The translations under genes and the position numbers were made by a program. DNA of 8,611 bases from an uncultured Lentisphaeria bacterium. Its GTDB lineage: Bacteria > Verrucomicrobiota > Lentisphaeria > JABSQK01 > CAJWLW01. The stretch covers positions 1 to 8,611 of the forward strand of contig CAJWLW010000204.1 in NCBI GenBank assembly GCA_913042885.1. Direction: 5' to 3'. Of the stretch, positions 1-6,700 are shown in pieces (the first letter of the stretch is position 1; the number at the start of each line of letters is the position of its first letter). Below the pieces are notes generated by a model. It did not search any database. It had not been told where the DNA came from and saw only the letters and a program-made list of their open reading frames with translations.

Positions 1-174
1 CCCCGAAGAAATAGACATCATCCCCCTCCCCTGCCGCCAGATAGAATCCAAGGCAATCGGCGGCACCGCAAGCTCTGAGGATCCGCCCGCCCCTGCCGAC
101 GGCAATGCAGCCACCGTAGTCAAGGCCAATAGGAGTTTTCCAGCAGTCCACAATGATGTTCTATTCAACTTCAT
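1..174 (-). CDS. N-terminus of an exported protein, cut by the window edge
   Basis: An open frame of 58 codons runs from an ATG at 174-172 to the left edge without a stop, so only the N-terminus is seen. It begins M-K-L-N-R, then a hydrophobic stretch (about residues 8-24, rich in L, A, T and V), then a small-residue A-G-A-G region near residues 27-30. This is a classic Sec signal peptide with a likely cleavage site around residues 28-31. The mature part starts with G-S-S-E-L and contains a W-R-Q-G-R-G stretch; I recognise no family. An AGGA lies 5 nt before the ATG and overlaps the TAG stop of the reductoisomerase-like gene (184-182), with only 7 nt between the genes. This implies co-transcription and probable translational coupling. 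The product should act in the periplasm, outer membrane or outside the cell. The start is well supported; the function is unknown. Confidence 0.72.
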   Translation of the reverse strand, partial: MKLNRTSLWTAGKLLLALTTVAALPSAGAGGSSELAVPPIALDSIWRQGRGMMSISSG

Positions 175-181
175 CGCATTC

Positions 182-1186
182 CTATTTTGTACTGAAATTC
201 TTTGGTGAGGCGGAAATGGCTTTCACCTTTAACTCGGCCTTGTTGATCGGGTGTTTCAAAGCGCTTTTCTGCAATTTCTTGAATTTCTTGTAGCCGGAAG
301 CCTGTTCCGCGGCCCATTCTTTTGCGAAATCTCCGTTTCGAATACCCCGGAACACTTCGCGCATTCTTTTCTTCATGTCCTTGCTCGGCAACTTCTCTGC
401 ACGCGAAAGCGTGCCATACCGCGAAGTCGGCGAGTGAAATGGCGCTTGCCGGAGCATTCCCATTCGCGCAATCTGGCGGAAAACTTCGGAGGTCTCGCCG
501 GAAGAGTAAAATTCTATCAGCGCGATCTCCGGGGGTATCCCGTTCTCAACCATGACTTCGTACGAGAGCACCAGCGCCTCGTGAAAAAGCGGCCAAAGTG
601 CCTGCTCACCGAACAGGTTGACATCCGTTTCATTCTCGAATGTGCATTCCACGACACCGGCGCGGGTACAGCCCACGCCCTTGGCCAACGCCAGTGCGAT
701 CTTCAGCGAACGCCCCGAAGGATCCTGACCGACCGCCACGAACCCGGGTACACCTTTACCGTCCTCAAACGACTCGCGAACCGTCACCCCCATTGCCCGC
801 GGCGACATCATGATCACATCAACGTCCGCTGGCGGCACCACGCATTTGAAGCGATAGCCGTAGCTGCTGGCGAAGCAAACCACCTGCCCGCCGCGGATGA
901 CCGGCCCGACGTGGCGCTTGTACAATTGCTCCTGAATCTCATCCGGGATGGCAATGATCAGGATGTCCGCCCTGCTGACCGCTTCACGGATAGGAAACGC
1001 CTCGAAGCCATCGCTCTTTGCCATTTTCAAATAGGCATCACGCCGGTTGCCAACGATGACCTTGACACCGCTGTCCCGCAAGTTTAGCCCCTGGGCCCGC
1101 CCCTGGTTACCGTAGCCGATGATGCCGACAACTTTCTTACGCAGCGCCGTCATTTTGACATCTCGATCGAAGTAAATCTTGCTCAT
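182..1186 (-). CDS. Ketol-acid reductoisomerase-family protein (IlvC-like) with altered active site
   Basis: The 334 residues match the length and layout of class I ketol-acid reductoisomerases, the NADPH enzymes of valine/isoleucine synthesis. Visible landmarks are an N-terminal Y-F-D-R-D, the Rossmann loop G-Y-G-N-Q-G (24-29), P-D-E-I-Q (81-85), V-P-P-A-D-V-D-V-I-M (117-126), G-V-P (145-147), L-F-G-E-Q (191-195) and S-P-T-S-R-Y-G (252-258), followed by the helical C-terminal domain. The usual catalytic residues are altered. The F-A-H-G motif reads F-A-S-S (S107 for His), the active-site Lys is R130, and the first metal-binding Asp is N190. Glu194 is kept. The E-x3-E metal pair appears as E225-x5-E231. 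NADP binding looks intact, but true isomeroreductase activity is doubtful. It may be a paralogue acting on another substrate, or non-catalytic. AGGAA lies 9 nt before the ATG. It is the first gene of a probable pair with the exported protein that follows. Confidence 0.93.
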   Translation of the reverse strand: MSKIYFDRDVKMTALRKKVVGIIGYGNQGRAQGLNLRDSGVKVIVGNRRDAYLKMAKSDGFEAFPIREAVSRADILIIAIPDEIQEQLYKRHVGPVIRGGQVVCFASSYGYRFKCVVPPADVDVIMMSPRAMGVTVRESFEDGKGVPGFVAVGQDPSGRSLKIALALAKGVGCTRAGVVECTFENETDVNLFGEQALWPLFHEALVLSYEVMVENGIPPEIALIEFYSSGETSEVFRQIARMGMLRQAPFHSPTSRYGTLSRAEKLPSKDMKKRMREVFRGIRNGDFAKEWAAEQASGYKKFKKLQKSALKHPINKAELKVKAISASPKNFSTK

Positions 1187-1235
1187 GATTGGATTTTCCT
1201 TTATGTTTCAGGATTAGGTGAGGAACGAGGCGCCT

Positions 1236-1263
1236 ATGATAGTTTCCGCTTGTTTTAATTCAA
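1236..1263 (-). promoter_or_regulatory. Sigma70-like promoter for the reductoisomerase-like gene
   Basis: On the minus strand a TTGAAT (1263-1258) is separated by 16 nt from TATCAT (1241-1236), each matching the sigma70 consensus at four or five of six positions. This would place the transcript start near 1229 and give a leader of about 43 nt before the ATG at 1186. It is the best match in the divergent intergenic region for this direction. No experiment supports it. Confidence 0.45.
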
Positions 1264-1266
1264 GCG
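1247..1266. promoter_or_regulatory. Inverted repeat, possible operator
   Basis: CGCTTG at 1247-1252 and CAAGCG at 1261-1266 form a perfect 6-bp inverted repeat around an AT-rich 8-base centre (ttttaatt). It covers the predicted -35 box and most of the spacer of the minus-strand promoter, where a repressor would block polymerase. It also lies just upstream of the possible plus-strand small gene. A third copy of CAAGCG occurs at 1302-1307. There is no run of T after it in either direction that would make it a terminator. The regulator is unknown. Confidence 0.35.
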
Positions 1267-1283
1267 ATAATTGAAGGCGCGGC

Positions 1284-1463
1284 ATGGCAGAATACCATCT
1301 GCAAGCGCGGCTGTACAGAAGCCGGGTTGGCATCGAACAGAACGGTTTCATAGATGACGGGAGCCCGCTGGACTGCGCTACAGCCGTTCACGAGTTCATT
1401 CGGGACAGGCTCGCAGCAGGACTTGATCTTGAAGACCGTCGGATAGGAACCTATACTACGTAA
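1284..1463 (+). CDS. Possible small protein of 59 residues
   Basis: An ATG at 1284 opens a 59-codon frame ending in TAA at 1461-1463, filling most of the gap between two divergent genes. An AAGG lies about 6 nt before the ATG. The predicted product begins M-A-E-Y-H-L-Q-A-R-L-Y and has a balanced, soluble composition (charged helix near residues 34-51, I-D-D-G near 23-26, one Cys, no Trp, no membrane segment). G/C is highest at codon position one and lowest at position two, as in real genes. The overlapping minus-strand frame is rich in Cys, Pro and Ser and looks like a shadow. A GATAAT at 1266-1271 could be its -10 box, with a weak -35 (TTTCCG, 1243-1248). It ends 41 nt before the lipoprotein gene and could be co-transcribed with it. 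I recognise no family. The candidate promoter of the next gene overlaps its 3' end, which weakens or complicates the call. Confidence 0.4.
   Translation: MAEYHLQARLYRSRVGIEQNGFIDDGSPLDCATAVHEFIRDRLAAGLDLEDRRIGTYTT
1429..1457 (+). promoter_or_regulatory. Sigma70-like promoter for the CBM9-like lipoprotein
   Basis: TTGAAG (1429-1434) and TATACT (1452-1457) are separated by exactly 17 nt, a good sigma70 match. Transcription would start near 1464, about 40 nt before the lipoprotein ATG at 1505. A GGAG at 1494-1497, with 7 nt spacing, serves as ribosome binding site. The boxes lie inside the 3' end of the possible 59-codon gene. Confidence 0.5.
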
Positions 1464-1504
1464 ACTCCACAGGTCCTTCCCTCCCTTTCTCCTGGAGAAC
1501 ACCC

Positions 1505-2287
1505 ATGAATCGCCCCCTTATTTTTCTGTTCGCGACTACACTCCTGCTGCTGTTTTGCGGCTGCACTACGTTGAAACAACCCGCGGCGGTCACGAACAAG
1601 ACCGAGTCGCCGCCCCCACCGGAAATGGTCGCCGTTTACTCGCCCGCGGCGGTGGTGATCGACGGCGCCCTGGACGACCCGGTCTGGAAGCGCGCCACTG
1701 CATATCCCATGGAGCGTGCGGCGGACGATATCAAATCGGGAAAGAGCATGGAGCAACCGGGCGAAATCCGGCTGGCCTGGGACCAGGAATACCTGTACCT
1801 CGGGGTGTCCTTCACGGATTCGGACATCGTGGCTGAGGGCGAGGGCGATCAACTGCACCACTATCAGTTGGGCGATGTCGTGGAGTGGTTCATCAAACCG
1901 GAAAACAACACCTGGTACTGGGAACTGTACTGCACGCCGCACAGCAGGAAAACCGCCTTTTTCTATCCGAGCCGGGGGCATTTAGGCTTGCCCAGCACCC
2001 TGAAATACCAATGTGATCTGCGCGTGGCGGCCGGGATCGACGGCACGGTCAATGCCTGGAAGGACACGGACCAGGGCTGGACCGCGGAGCTGGCCATGCC
2101 CGTCGCCGACCTGTCGGCGCACGGCGACAGGATAGCCCCGGGCGAAGCCTGGCGCGTGCTCGTGGCGCGGTACAACTACTCCGTTCATCTCAAAAGCTTT
2201 GGCAGCGAACGCAGCTCCGCGCCGCAGTTGCCGTGGATCAACTTCCATCTGCTCCCAAAATTCGCGACGCTGAAGATCGAGAAGTGA
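1505..2287 (+). CDS. Lipoprotein with a CBM9/DOMON-like carbohydrate-binding domain
   Basis: The 260-residue product begins with a lipoprotein signal: M-N-R, a hydrophobic core at residues 5-17, and the lipobox F-C-G-C with the lipidated Cys at 20. A Pro/Thr-rich linker runs to about residue 40. The rest is one CBM9-like beta-sandwich: I-D-G-A-L-D-D-P-V-W (52-61), A-W-D-Q-E-Y-L-Y (91-98), D-S-D-I (106-109), G-D-V-V-E-W-F (123-129), Y-W-E-L (138-141), G-W-T-A-E-L-A-M-P (191-199) and a closing W-I-N-F (245-248). In the family these mark the start of the domain and a conserved acidic and aromatic face that binds sugar ends, or haem in DOMON relatives. There is no attached catalytic domain, so it is probably a membrane-tethered binding protein for polysaccharide capture. 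GGAG at 1494-1497 supports the start. The ligand cannot be read from sequence, and the lack of enzymes next to it gives no substrate clue. Confidence 0.85.
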   Translation: MNRPLIFLFATTLLLLFCGCTTLKQPAAVTNKTESPPPPEMVAVYSPAAVVIDGALDDPVWKRATAYPMERAADDIKSGKSMEQPGEIRLAWDQEYLYLGVSFTDSDIVAEGEGDQLHHYQLGDVVEWFIKPENNTWYWELYCTPHSRKTAFFYPSRGHLGLPSTLKYQCDLRVAAGIDGTVNAWKDTDQGWTAELAMPVADLSAHGDRIAPGEAWRVLVARYNYSVHLKSFGSERSSAPQLPWINFHLLPKFATLKIEK

Positions 2288-2461
2288 AATACGCAGCGGC
2301 GGGACTTCTTAGATGACTGCGCCCTGGTTATCTTACCAATATAGGTAGCAGACTGCTGGTGGCACGATGAACCACGCTGGGGGATGCCGCCGCAAGGTTC
2401 TACCCGATTTCGCCCTTTATTAGGATATTGGTATCGGTCTCGACAAGGCTGAATCAGTCCT
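2288..2461. other. Convergent intergenic region without a gene
   Basis: These 174 bases separate the stops of two convergent genes. I see no coding frame of substance and no textbook terminator with a T run. A 9-nt inverted repeat is present, TACCAATAT at 2334-2342 and ATATTGGTA at 2425-2433, 82 bases apart, together with a tiny AGCA/TGCT hairpin at 2347-2357. Either could contribute to ending transcription in both directions, but this is weak. Confidence 0.4.
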
Positions 2462-2923
2462 TCAAAGGTTCAGGATGCCTCTATCCATCAGTGTTGTGAC
2501 GATCCTGCAGAGACCAAAGACCCACATTGCTGCAACGAGCAGCAGGGGGACGAAAACAAATGCCCGCGAAGAAGTCAGGCGAAGCTGGAGTCCGGGGAAG
2601 GCCAGGCGCAGGAAAGGCCAGAAGAGCAATGCCACACAGGCCGCATAAAAGAGAAAACTGAAGGGGTTCAGTTCCCAGGCCCGACCGAATTCGCCGTCAC
2701 TGATGGCGCAGAACGCACGTGTCAGGCCGCAACCCGGGCAGGGCAGACTGCTCCAACTGTAGAAGCGGCAAAGCTCCACGCCCATTCCACGCAGCACCTG
2801 CTCAGAGAGGATCACGCTTAAGCCAAGAACAGCAGCGGCTCCAAGAGCAAGCGAACAGTGAAGTGCCAGATCTCCTGCGTCCCAGTGTTTTGCCAGTGGC
2901 ACTTGCAACTCAAATTCCTCCAT
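2462..2923 (-). CDS. DUF2752 family membrane protein
   Basis: The 153-residue product carries the hallmark of DUF2752, the motif P-C-P-G-C-G-L-T-R at residues 61-69, followed by an amphipathic stretch and N-P-F at 86-88. Three hydrophobic segments are visible, about residues 22-40, 87-105 and 121-140, so it should be an inner-membrane protein. The two Cys of the motif suggest metal binding or a redox pair, but the family has no established function. The start ATG (2923-2921) lies inside the end of the preceding membrane-protein gene, a 14-nt overlap, with GGAG about 9 nt upstream. This indicates translational coupling in a two-gene operon. Length is usual for the family. Confidence 0.85.
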   Translation of the reverse strand: MEEFELQVPLAKHWDAGDLALHCSLALGAAAVLGLSVILSEQVLRGMGVELCRFYSWSSLPCPGCGLTRAFCAISDGEFGRAWELNPFSFLFYAACVALLFWPFLRLAFPGLQLRLTSSRAFVFVPLLLVAAMWVFGLCRIVTTLMDRGILNL

Positions 2924-3413
2924 CTCGATACACTCCCGCTCGAGTGTCGCTGATCTGTGATTTTAGACCGCCGGCTTTAACGAGAAAAATAATCCAGATG
3001 ACCAGGGCAGCCGGATAGAGAAGACAATTAAAACAACCCAGGATGTTTAAGCATGGGATCCAAGGCAGGACAGTCGTAACTGCAACGAGGATGCAGTAAA
3101 CCAGCGCCAGCGTGTGACCACAGTTGCCGTGTGGATTAGACCCCTGCGACTCAAAGGCCGCAGTGTAGGAATCAGCCAGGGCTGGATAAACAAAGAAGTT
3201 CCAAACGATGGGGAAACAGGGAATCATCAGCAACCAAACCAACCCCGGCTTGAGTTTGTGATGTTCCTCGGGAATTCGTTTGAAGCAGGAGGAGAGAAAA
3301 AGGCAGATGGCAGCGAGGATTGCCAGGTGGAATAGAAAAAGCGCCCCAACTATGGCGAAAAACACCCATCCGCCTTTCTCTTCCATCATTTGTCCGATCT
3401 GTTGCAGATCCAT
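2910..3413 (-). CDS. Four-helix membrane protein, unknown function
   Basis: The 167-residue product has four hydrophobic segments, about residues 15-41, 58-76, 101-119 and 124-145. Between the first two lies a polar loop R-I-P-E-E-H-H-K-L-K-P-G (46-57) leading into V-W-L-L-M-I-P and then I-V-W-N-F-F-V-Y-P (69-77). This 'P-G-x-V-W-L-L-x-I-P ... W-N-F-F' pattern resembles small membrane proteins I have seen in PVC bacteria, but I cannot name the family. It is Cys-rich (C37, C43, C66, C98, C107, C121, C127, C130). The start is well supported by a strong AAGGAG 9 nt before the ATG. It is the first gene of a pair with the overlapping DUF2752 gene, so the two proteins probably act together in the membrane. 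No substrate or pathway can be inferred. Confidence 0.8.
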   Translation of the reverse strand: MDLQQIGQMMEEKGGWVFFAIVGALFLFHLAILAAICLFLSSCFKRIPEEHHKLKPGLVWLLMIPCFPIVWNFFVYPALADSYTAAFESQGSNPHGNCGHTLALVYCILVAVTTVLPWIPCLNILGCFNCLLYPAALVIWIIFLVKAGGLKSQISDTRAGVYRDGGI

Positions 3414-3475
3414 TCAATACCTCTCCTTATTCAATGTTGATCCCTTGATTGGCCAGAAACAGGAAGATAACCCGG

Positions 3476-3497
3476 CCGAGGTGGAGTGCCACCTCAG
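3476..3497 (-). terminator. Stable hairpin, possible terminator or leader element
   Basis: GAGGTGG (3478-3484) and CCACCTC (3489-3495) pair perfectly around a 4-base loop. Read as minus-strand RNA the stem extends by a G-U and a C-G pair to 9 bp; as plus-strand RNA it does not extend, which favours function on the minus strand. It lies about 230 nt after the Rad50-like gene and about 65 nt before the membrane-protein pair. It could therefore stop read-through or act in the leader of the pair. The sequence after it on the minus strand has scattered T but no clean T tract, so intrinsic termination is uncertain. Confidence 0.35.
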
Positions 3498-3685
3498 TGC
3501 CCAGGTGTCAGGAGTGTGCCCGAGCTCTTCCTCAAGCCCGTGTCGCTTGGAGAAGGTCCTGGCATTCGGCAATGCGCTCCTGCCAATACCCTCTACCCTT
3601 TACTCCATGACTAACCCCGTATCCACCCGTCTTCCGGTCCCGCAAATGGTACGCCCGAATGAAATGACTTGGCGTTGTCTGCAAG

Positions 3686-3719
3686 TCCCGCCGGCGCCCG
3701 AACTTCGAGTCCGGCGGGA
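3686..3719 (-). terminator. GC-rich hairpin directly after the Rad50-like stop codon
   Basis: In minus-strand RNA a 9-bp stem (CCCGCCGG/CCGGCGGG plus one U-A pair) encloses a 16-base loop. It begins 7 nt past the TAG stop (3728-3726). An alternative outer pairing, AGTCCCG (3684-3690) with CGGGACT (3721-3727), includes two bases of the stop codon and would compete with it. No U tract follows, so it may stabilise the 3' end or help Rho-type termination rather than be a true intrinsic terminator. Confidence 0.35.
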
Positions 3720-3725
3720 ACGGGA

Positions 3726-6700
3726 CTAACTGCTGGTGGGAAACCACGAGAGCATGACGTCCCGTTCCTCGAGCAGGAGATCCCGGATGTCGTCGGATAC
3801 GACGGTGTTGAGGTGGGCGTCGAGGCAGGCACGGAGGTCGGCGGCGCTGCGGCGGGACGCCAGTTCAGCCTCTTCCGGCAGGGCGTTGGCCTCGGTGAGG
3901 ATGGATCTTAGTTTCTCCTCTGCGCCGGGGCCCCAACCGTCCACGTCGGCCGCCTGGTCCATCATCCTCTCGCCGTCGAATTTACAGTCCTTCGCCAGTT
4001 TGTGCGCCTGAGCGATAAAGCTCTTGCCACCCTCGCTTATGTCTCTTACTTGCACCGGCACCCCGCGGCCGATCCGCCACTCGGCCAGCAGTATTTTCAG
4101 GCACTCCAGGCGCGCCCCAGCGTGCCTGAACAGCTGGTCGCCATCGCCGACGACGAATTTCGCTATTGCCTCGACGCCACCGCGCTCTCGCAGGCGCTGC
4201 AGCTGTCCCCAGGTGCTGTAGCCATTTGTCAGCACCCCATGCAGTGACGGCAGGTCACGGATGACATAGGCCAGATGCAGCTCACCCAGGGCAGGCGTCG
4301 CGGTGAACGGATCGAACGGCGGCGGCGCGATCCTCGTCAGGTAGAATTCCCATCCCTCCCCGGCGGCCGGTTCGGGGACGTCGGCCCACTCCGGACGGGT
4401 GATGGCGATGGGCGGTGGGGGGTCGTGCCCGATCGGCAGGGCAATGATCTTCAAGGCACATTGCTTCCGCTCGCGATCGAATGCCTGCCATTTTCCCGCC
4501 TCGTCGTGCTGTGCCGTGAAGTAGAAGACCTGTCTGCCGTCCGCGGCGATGTCGGCCACCGCCTGGATCACGGCCGAGGTGCGGTCGTCGTCGCTGTTGC
4601 AGAGGATCTCGTCGAGCAACAGGGGCAGGCGCACGCCGGTGGTCTTCTCCAGGTCGTCGAGGAACGCCAGCCGCGCCGCGATCAGCAACTGCACCCGGGT
4701 GGCGCTGGAGAGTTGGTGGGGCGCCAGCGGGCCGCGGCGGTCGTCGTGCACCTCGAAGCCAAGCCCCCGCGCCGGCACGAGCTGGGAATAGCAGTCGCGC
4801 GTGAAGGCGCCGAGATATTTCCCGGCCTGAACCAGCACCTCCGAGCCCTGCGTCTCGCAACGGCTGCGTATAAAATCGGCGCACAGGGCGCCGACCAGGC
4901 TCACCGCCTCGTCCCGGCATTTCGCAGCGGCCTCGTCTGTGGCCAGCTGCTGGTTCCACTTCGCTTCCGCGATCCGGTCACCGGCACGGGCATCATCGAT
5001 CTTGCGGCGCAGTTGGCCGATATCCTGATTGAGTTTATCAAGTGTGCCCGCCTCTTCGGTCAGCTTTTCCTTTTGCTTCTCCAACTCGTCATTGTCGACT
5101 CCTTCGATCGCCTCCAGCAATGCCGGGGCAAGCCCGTTCTTCACCGTTTCCGCATCGCTGCAGCGTATCTTCGCAGCCGTCAGGGCGTCATTCGCCGAGG
5201 TGGCATCGGGCAGAATGCCTTGCCACTTCTCCAATATCACCTTTAACTCATCGGCGTCTTTGCCGGTCTGCTCCAGTCTGTCGGTCATGTCCGCAAGTTC
5301 CTTGACGGCTTGCTTCAATTCACCATCGAGACGAGGGATCTCGGTCTCTTCGAGCACAGCAATCCGCTGCTGCTGCTCCCGGCACTCAACGAGTTGCCCA
5401 TGACAAACACGGGCCGTTTTATAATCGACGATCGTGGCGGTCGGAATAAATTCCCTGATATCCCCCTGGACGGCAGACCGATGTTTCTCGAACTCCTCCA
5501 TCGCACTCTCTTGTGCCGATACAGCGGTGCGTTCATCCAGGACCTTGTCGCGCCAGGTTGCCAGCCGATCAACCAGGCTGCGCAGCCCTTCCGGGCTCAA
5601 TGACTCCGCCAGGCCCCAGGCATCGCGGACCGCCGCCATCTGCTTTTTGCAGCCTTCCAGGTTCTTCTCCTTTTCCGCCAGTTCCAGCTCGGCGATTCTG
5701 AGATGATCCGCCTTCTGCTCGGCCTTCTGCGCTGCCAGACTGACGCTAGCCAATTCATCCTGCAGCTCGCGCAGGCACGCAACGACGTCGTCAGGCTCCC
5801 AGGCGCCCGGCGGCGGCAGGCCGGTTGTTTCATAGGTGGATTGAAATCCAGCCAGCACTGCCGCGCCGCGATCGTCAGTTCCGTTCGCTCGCTGGGGCCA
5901 ACTCCACAGCACGACAAAGAAAAGCGGGACAAGCATCACCCACCCGAGAAACTGAACCGGTAAAATCGAAGCGACGATGGCCAGGACGACGGCGCTGACG
6001 GCCGCGATGAAAACTTTATACGATTTCTTAGCCGCCACTGCCGAGCGCGGCTGCCGCAGCCACTTGCGCAGCTCGCCGATGCCTTCAACCAGCGTCTCTG
6101 CCGAGTGCTGGGCTTGCGATTCTTCCGCATCAGCCTTGAGGCCATCCACCTTTCGCTGCGTCTCGCGGTGCTGGGCTTCCGCCTCCTGCCACTTGGCGGC
6201 AGGGTCACGCAGCTCTTCGGGTAGGTCGTCCGCTGTCAGCAGTGCCGCGAGCCGTTCGTCCGAGATGCCGGGGCCGACATGCTCCCGGGCAACCGCGGCA
6301 GCCGCAGCAGCGATGCCGGCTGTTTCTTTCGTATCGCCACACGCTTTTTCGGCATCCTTCAGCGAGTTGGTGATGGCTTCTTCCAGGCCTGCCAGGACTG
6401 GGGCCTCGACGGACGTTTCGGGCAGGTCGAGCGCCTTGAGTTTTTCCAGCTCACCGGCCAACTTCGCAAGCTGCTCCTCGGCGGTGCTCCGCCGCTCCAT
6501 TGCCGACTCGAGACCGTCCAGGTCATCCTCGCGCATTTTTAAGATGCCCTCCGGGAACCCGGCGCGGCGCTCCCGGCATGCCTCGGTAGTGATCAGGGCT
6601 TCCCGGTGCCGAAGCAGACACGCGACAGCATCTGTTTTATCCTTGGCTTCGGCGGCCTTGACTGCCGCCGCCCTCTTTTCATTGAGCACGCGTTCGTCGT

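Larger units (their letters stand above)
3414..3725. other. Intergenic spacer of 312 bases with hairpins, no convincing gene
   Basis: The spacer lies between the stop of the Rad50-like gene and the start of the membrane-protein pair, all on the minus strand. Frames crossing it lack a ribosome binding site or start inside neighbouring genes. It contains a perfect 7-bp tetraloop hairpin (3478-3495), a GC-rich hairpin at the stop of the upstream gene (3686-3719) and a small GCATT/AATGC hairpin (3562-3575). I found no clear sigma70 promoter for the membrane-protein pair, although one is expected here. Confidence 0.5.

Noticed and set aside
2..208. Plus-strand frame open from the left edge to a TGA at 206-208
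   Set aside because: It overlaps the end of the reductoisomerase-like gene and is antisense to the signal-peptide frame, which has a start, ribosome binding site and clear secretion features.
251..1087. Plus-strand open frame of 278 codons opposite the reductoisomerase-like gene
   Set aside because: It lies antisense to a gene with clear family motifs, and its product is rich in His, Arg and Pro with no recognisable domain: a shadow.
1260..1502. Minus-strand frame of 80 codons upstream of the reductoisomerase-like gene
   Set aside because: Cys/Pro/Ser-rich product, and its start sits over the lipoprotein's ribosome binding site; the plus-strand 59-codon frame is the better candidate.
3280..3729. 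Plus-strand frame of 149 codons over the spacer
   Set aside because: The first part is antisense to a supported membrane-protein gene, there is no ribosome binding site, and the product is Pro/Ser-rich without motifs.
3532..3747. Minus-strand frame of 71 codons at the end of the ATPase gene
   Set aside because: It begins with GTG and no ribosome binding site, overlaps the ATPase end and runs through the GC-rich hairpin. The product looks loosely protein-like but no family is recognised.
4282..4959. Minus-strand frame of 225 codons in the same direction as the ATPase
   Set aside because: Out-of-frame reading of the ATPase C-terminus, Arg/Gly/Pro-rich; the ATPase frame is intact, so it is not a frameshift remnant.
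4275..5246. Plus-strand open frame of 323 codons
   Set aside because: Antisense to the Rad50-like ATPase in a GC-rich region where long shadow frames are expected; low-complexity product without motifs.
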